Virus record (IMG/VR): IMGVR_UViG_3300009194_000052
Span: 1 to 22,245 of that record
Strand: one strand, 5' to 3'
Source: a virus
Length of the DNA: 22,245 bases
Numbering within the stretch: the first letter of the stretch is position 1; each line of letters starts with the position of its first letter. This document shows, piece after piece, positions 21,103-22,245 of the stretch. Below the pieces are notes generated by a model. That model ran no database searches, was not told where the DNA came from, and worked only from the letters and a program-made list of their open reading frames with translations. The translations under genes were made by a program, and so were the position numbers.

Positions 21103-22245
21103 GTGGCTGAAAACCGCTTCCTCCAGTCCCCCATCGACAAGCTGATCGAAGAGTCCAAGAGCTACGAACTGCCCAAGATTGAGCTCCCGGAGCGATCCGA
21201 ACCGCGCAGCGCCGCGCAATCCATGCGCACCAGCGGCCTGATGCCGCCGCAGAACTTCCAGCCGATCTTCGAAGAGGCTAGCGCCGAGTATGGCGTTCCG
21301 CTGAACGTGCTCGCCGCGCTTGGCCAGCAGGAATCGAGCTACAATCCGAGCGCGGTCGGTGCGCGCACGAAATGGGGCCGCGCCAAGGGCCTGATGCAGT
21401 ACCTTGACAGCACCGCGAGCAGCCTCGGCATCAATCCGTTCGACGCCAAGCAGTCGATCCATGCCGCGGCCAAGCAGCTGCGCGAGCGCCTGGACAAGGG
21501 CTACACCCTCGAAGAAGCCATCATGGCGCACCACGGCGGCGACGATCGCAGGCAGTGGGGCCCGAAGACCCGCCAGTATGTGCAGGACGTGATGGGCAAG
21601 GCCGGCAAGATCGGCCAGGGCTTCATGCAGAACGCCCAGGCTTCCGCCGAAGAGGCCGAAGAGTTCGACCTGTCCGCCATCCAGGCCGAGCTCGATGCCA
21701 AGGAGCCGGGCCGCTACAAGGTCGTGATGCCCGGCCAGGAGCCGCCTTCTCCGCTGCGCCCTGACGTGCAGCAGGAAATGATCAAGACCGGCGCCGATCC
21801 GGTCGAGGCCGCGAAGGCTGTCGCCGCAACCACGCCGCAATCCGCACCGGCAGCCCAGACGCCGGCTGTGCAGACTCAGGCGCAGGAAACGCCAGACGAT
21901 GGCGGCATGCTGAGCGATGCCGGCAACCTCCTGTGGATGGGCACAACCAGCGCAGCGCAGAACCTGCGCGAGCTCGTCAGCCGCATTCCGGTGGTGGGCG
22001 AAAGCATTGTGCGGGCCGGCGATGCCGCCGACCGCTGGCTGCAGGGCAAGGACTCCGAAACCCTGCTGCGCGAAAGCATCGAGGCCTCCCGCAAGGATCT
22101 GACGCCCGAGCAATCGCAGGCGCTCAACAAAGCCTGGTGGGATTCCGAGAAGGGCACCTTCGGCCCGGCCTGGAGCGATCCGCGCGCCTATGCCGGCGGC
22201 ATCATCCAGTCCCTGCCGGAAACGGTGCTGACCATGGGGGCAGCC
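21103..22245 (+). CDS. Large ejection protein with N-terminal lytic transglycosylase domain (3' partial)
   Basis: Starts at GTG 21103 with GAGGG six bases upstream and stays open for 381 codons to the window edge. Residues about 52-165 form a Slt-type lytic transglycosylase domain: NVLAALGQQESSYNPSAVG with catalytic Glu77, then AKGLMQYLDSTASSLGI (GLMQ at 96-99), AAAKQLRERLDKGYTLEEAI, and MAHHGGDDRRQWGPKTRQYVQDV, where AHHGG replaces the usual AYNAG. After a disordered Pro/Gln/Ala linker (about 205-265), helical segments begin and a hydrophobic stretch starts at the edge (GGIIQSLPETVLTMGAA). It would open peptidoglycan during DNA entry. The full protein is probably very long, as in other podoviruses, but its end is not visible. 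Confidence 0.85.
   Translation, partial: MAENRFLQSPIDKLIEESKSYELPKIELPERSEPRSAAQSMRTSGLMPPQNFQPIFEEASAEYGVPLNVLAALGQQESSYNPSAVGARTKWGRAKGLMQYLDSTASSLGINPFDAKQSIHAAAKQLRERLDKGYTLEEAIMAHHGGDDRRQWGPKTRQYVQDVMGKAGKIGQGFMQNAQASAEEAEEFDLSAIQAELDAKEPGRYKVVMPGQEPPSPLRPDVQQEMIKTGADPVEAAKAVAATTPQSAPAAQTPAVQTQAQETPDDGGMLSDAGNLLWMGTTSAAQNLRELVSRIPVVGESIVRAGDAADRWLQGKDSETLLRESIEASRKDLTPEQSQALNKAWWDSEKGTFGPAWSDPRAYAGGIIQSLPETVLTMGAA

Noticed and set aside
19818-21158. A 446-codon minus-strand frame opposite the ejection protein gene
   Set aside because: Leu/Val/Arg/His-rich antisense shadow; the plus-strand gene is coupled by ATGA to its neighbour and has coherent helices.
1-22245. tRNA genes, CRISPR arrays, insertion sequences or a diversity-generating retroelement near the fiber
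   Set aside because: I looked for cloverleaf-like stretches, regular spaced repeats, transposase or reverse transcriptase motifs and template/variable repeat pairs. The only fiber duplication (13260 and 15400) is diverged without adenine-biased substitutions, and none of the other elements is visible.

Overview
The window is the late (packaging, head, tail and DNA-ejection) module of a short-tailed phage or prophage. Every gene that can be supported lies on the + strand, with stop/start overlaps (ATGA, TAATG) at most junctions. Base composition is GC-rich (around 60% by eye) and codons favour G/C in third position. This fits a phage of a GC-rich proteobacterium. Pseudomonas is my best guess, from the general look of the proteins and not from any host gene in the window. 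A NinX-like gene at the left edge points to a P22-like temperate relative. No integrase, repressor or lysis cassette is visible.

Layout. 1-788: end of an upstream gene, a NinX-family gene and a small unknown gene. 789-1020: untranslated region with a convincing sigma70-type promoter (887-915). 1021-6648: small terminase, a small unknown gene, large terminase, another unknown gene, a lower-GC HNH homing endonuclease, and a P22-type portal. 6660-8185: gp49-family protein, scaffold, and a 66-residue CsrA-like protein. 8186-8284: second promoter and a structured leader. 8285-9831: N4-gp56-type major capsid protein and a small possible decoration protein, closed by a hairpin terminator. 9879-12141: head-tail connector and adaptor genes. 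12144-15651: a beta-repeat protein, an Ig-like fiber-associated protein, tail fiber, fiber assembly protein, a membrane protein, and a membrane-anchored remnant duplicate of the fiber N-terminus. 15692-17673: a large tail protein and a small partner. 17674-17729: third promoter-like element. 17730-21026: GNAT acetyltransferase, a virion protein ending in an S74-like domain, a Gly-rich protein, and an ejection-type protein. 21027-21102: fourth promoter-like element inside a 12-bp inverted repeat. 21103-end: start of a large ejection protein with a lytic transglycosylase domain, cut by the window edge.

How the genes work together: TerS/TerL pump DNA through the portal into a procapsid built by scaffold and coat. 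Connectors close the head. The fiber cluster binds the cell. The last four genes probably supply the proteins that enter the envelope with the DNA. Four intergenic gaps (889-923, 8189-8227, 17679-17717, 21035-21097) carry related sequence: a -10-like hexamer, an ATCAG/ATCGG downstream core and a GGTT/AACC element. Two of them place the -10 inside the loop of an inverted repeat whose right arm touches the next gene's ribosome binding site. This is the most interesting regulatory signal here. The most interesting proteins are the CsrA-like gene between scaffold and coat, the 11-unit repeat protein, the EF-hand/LEM-like connector, and the S74-tailed virion protein.
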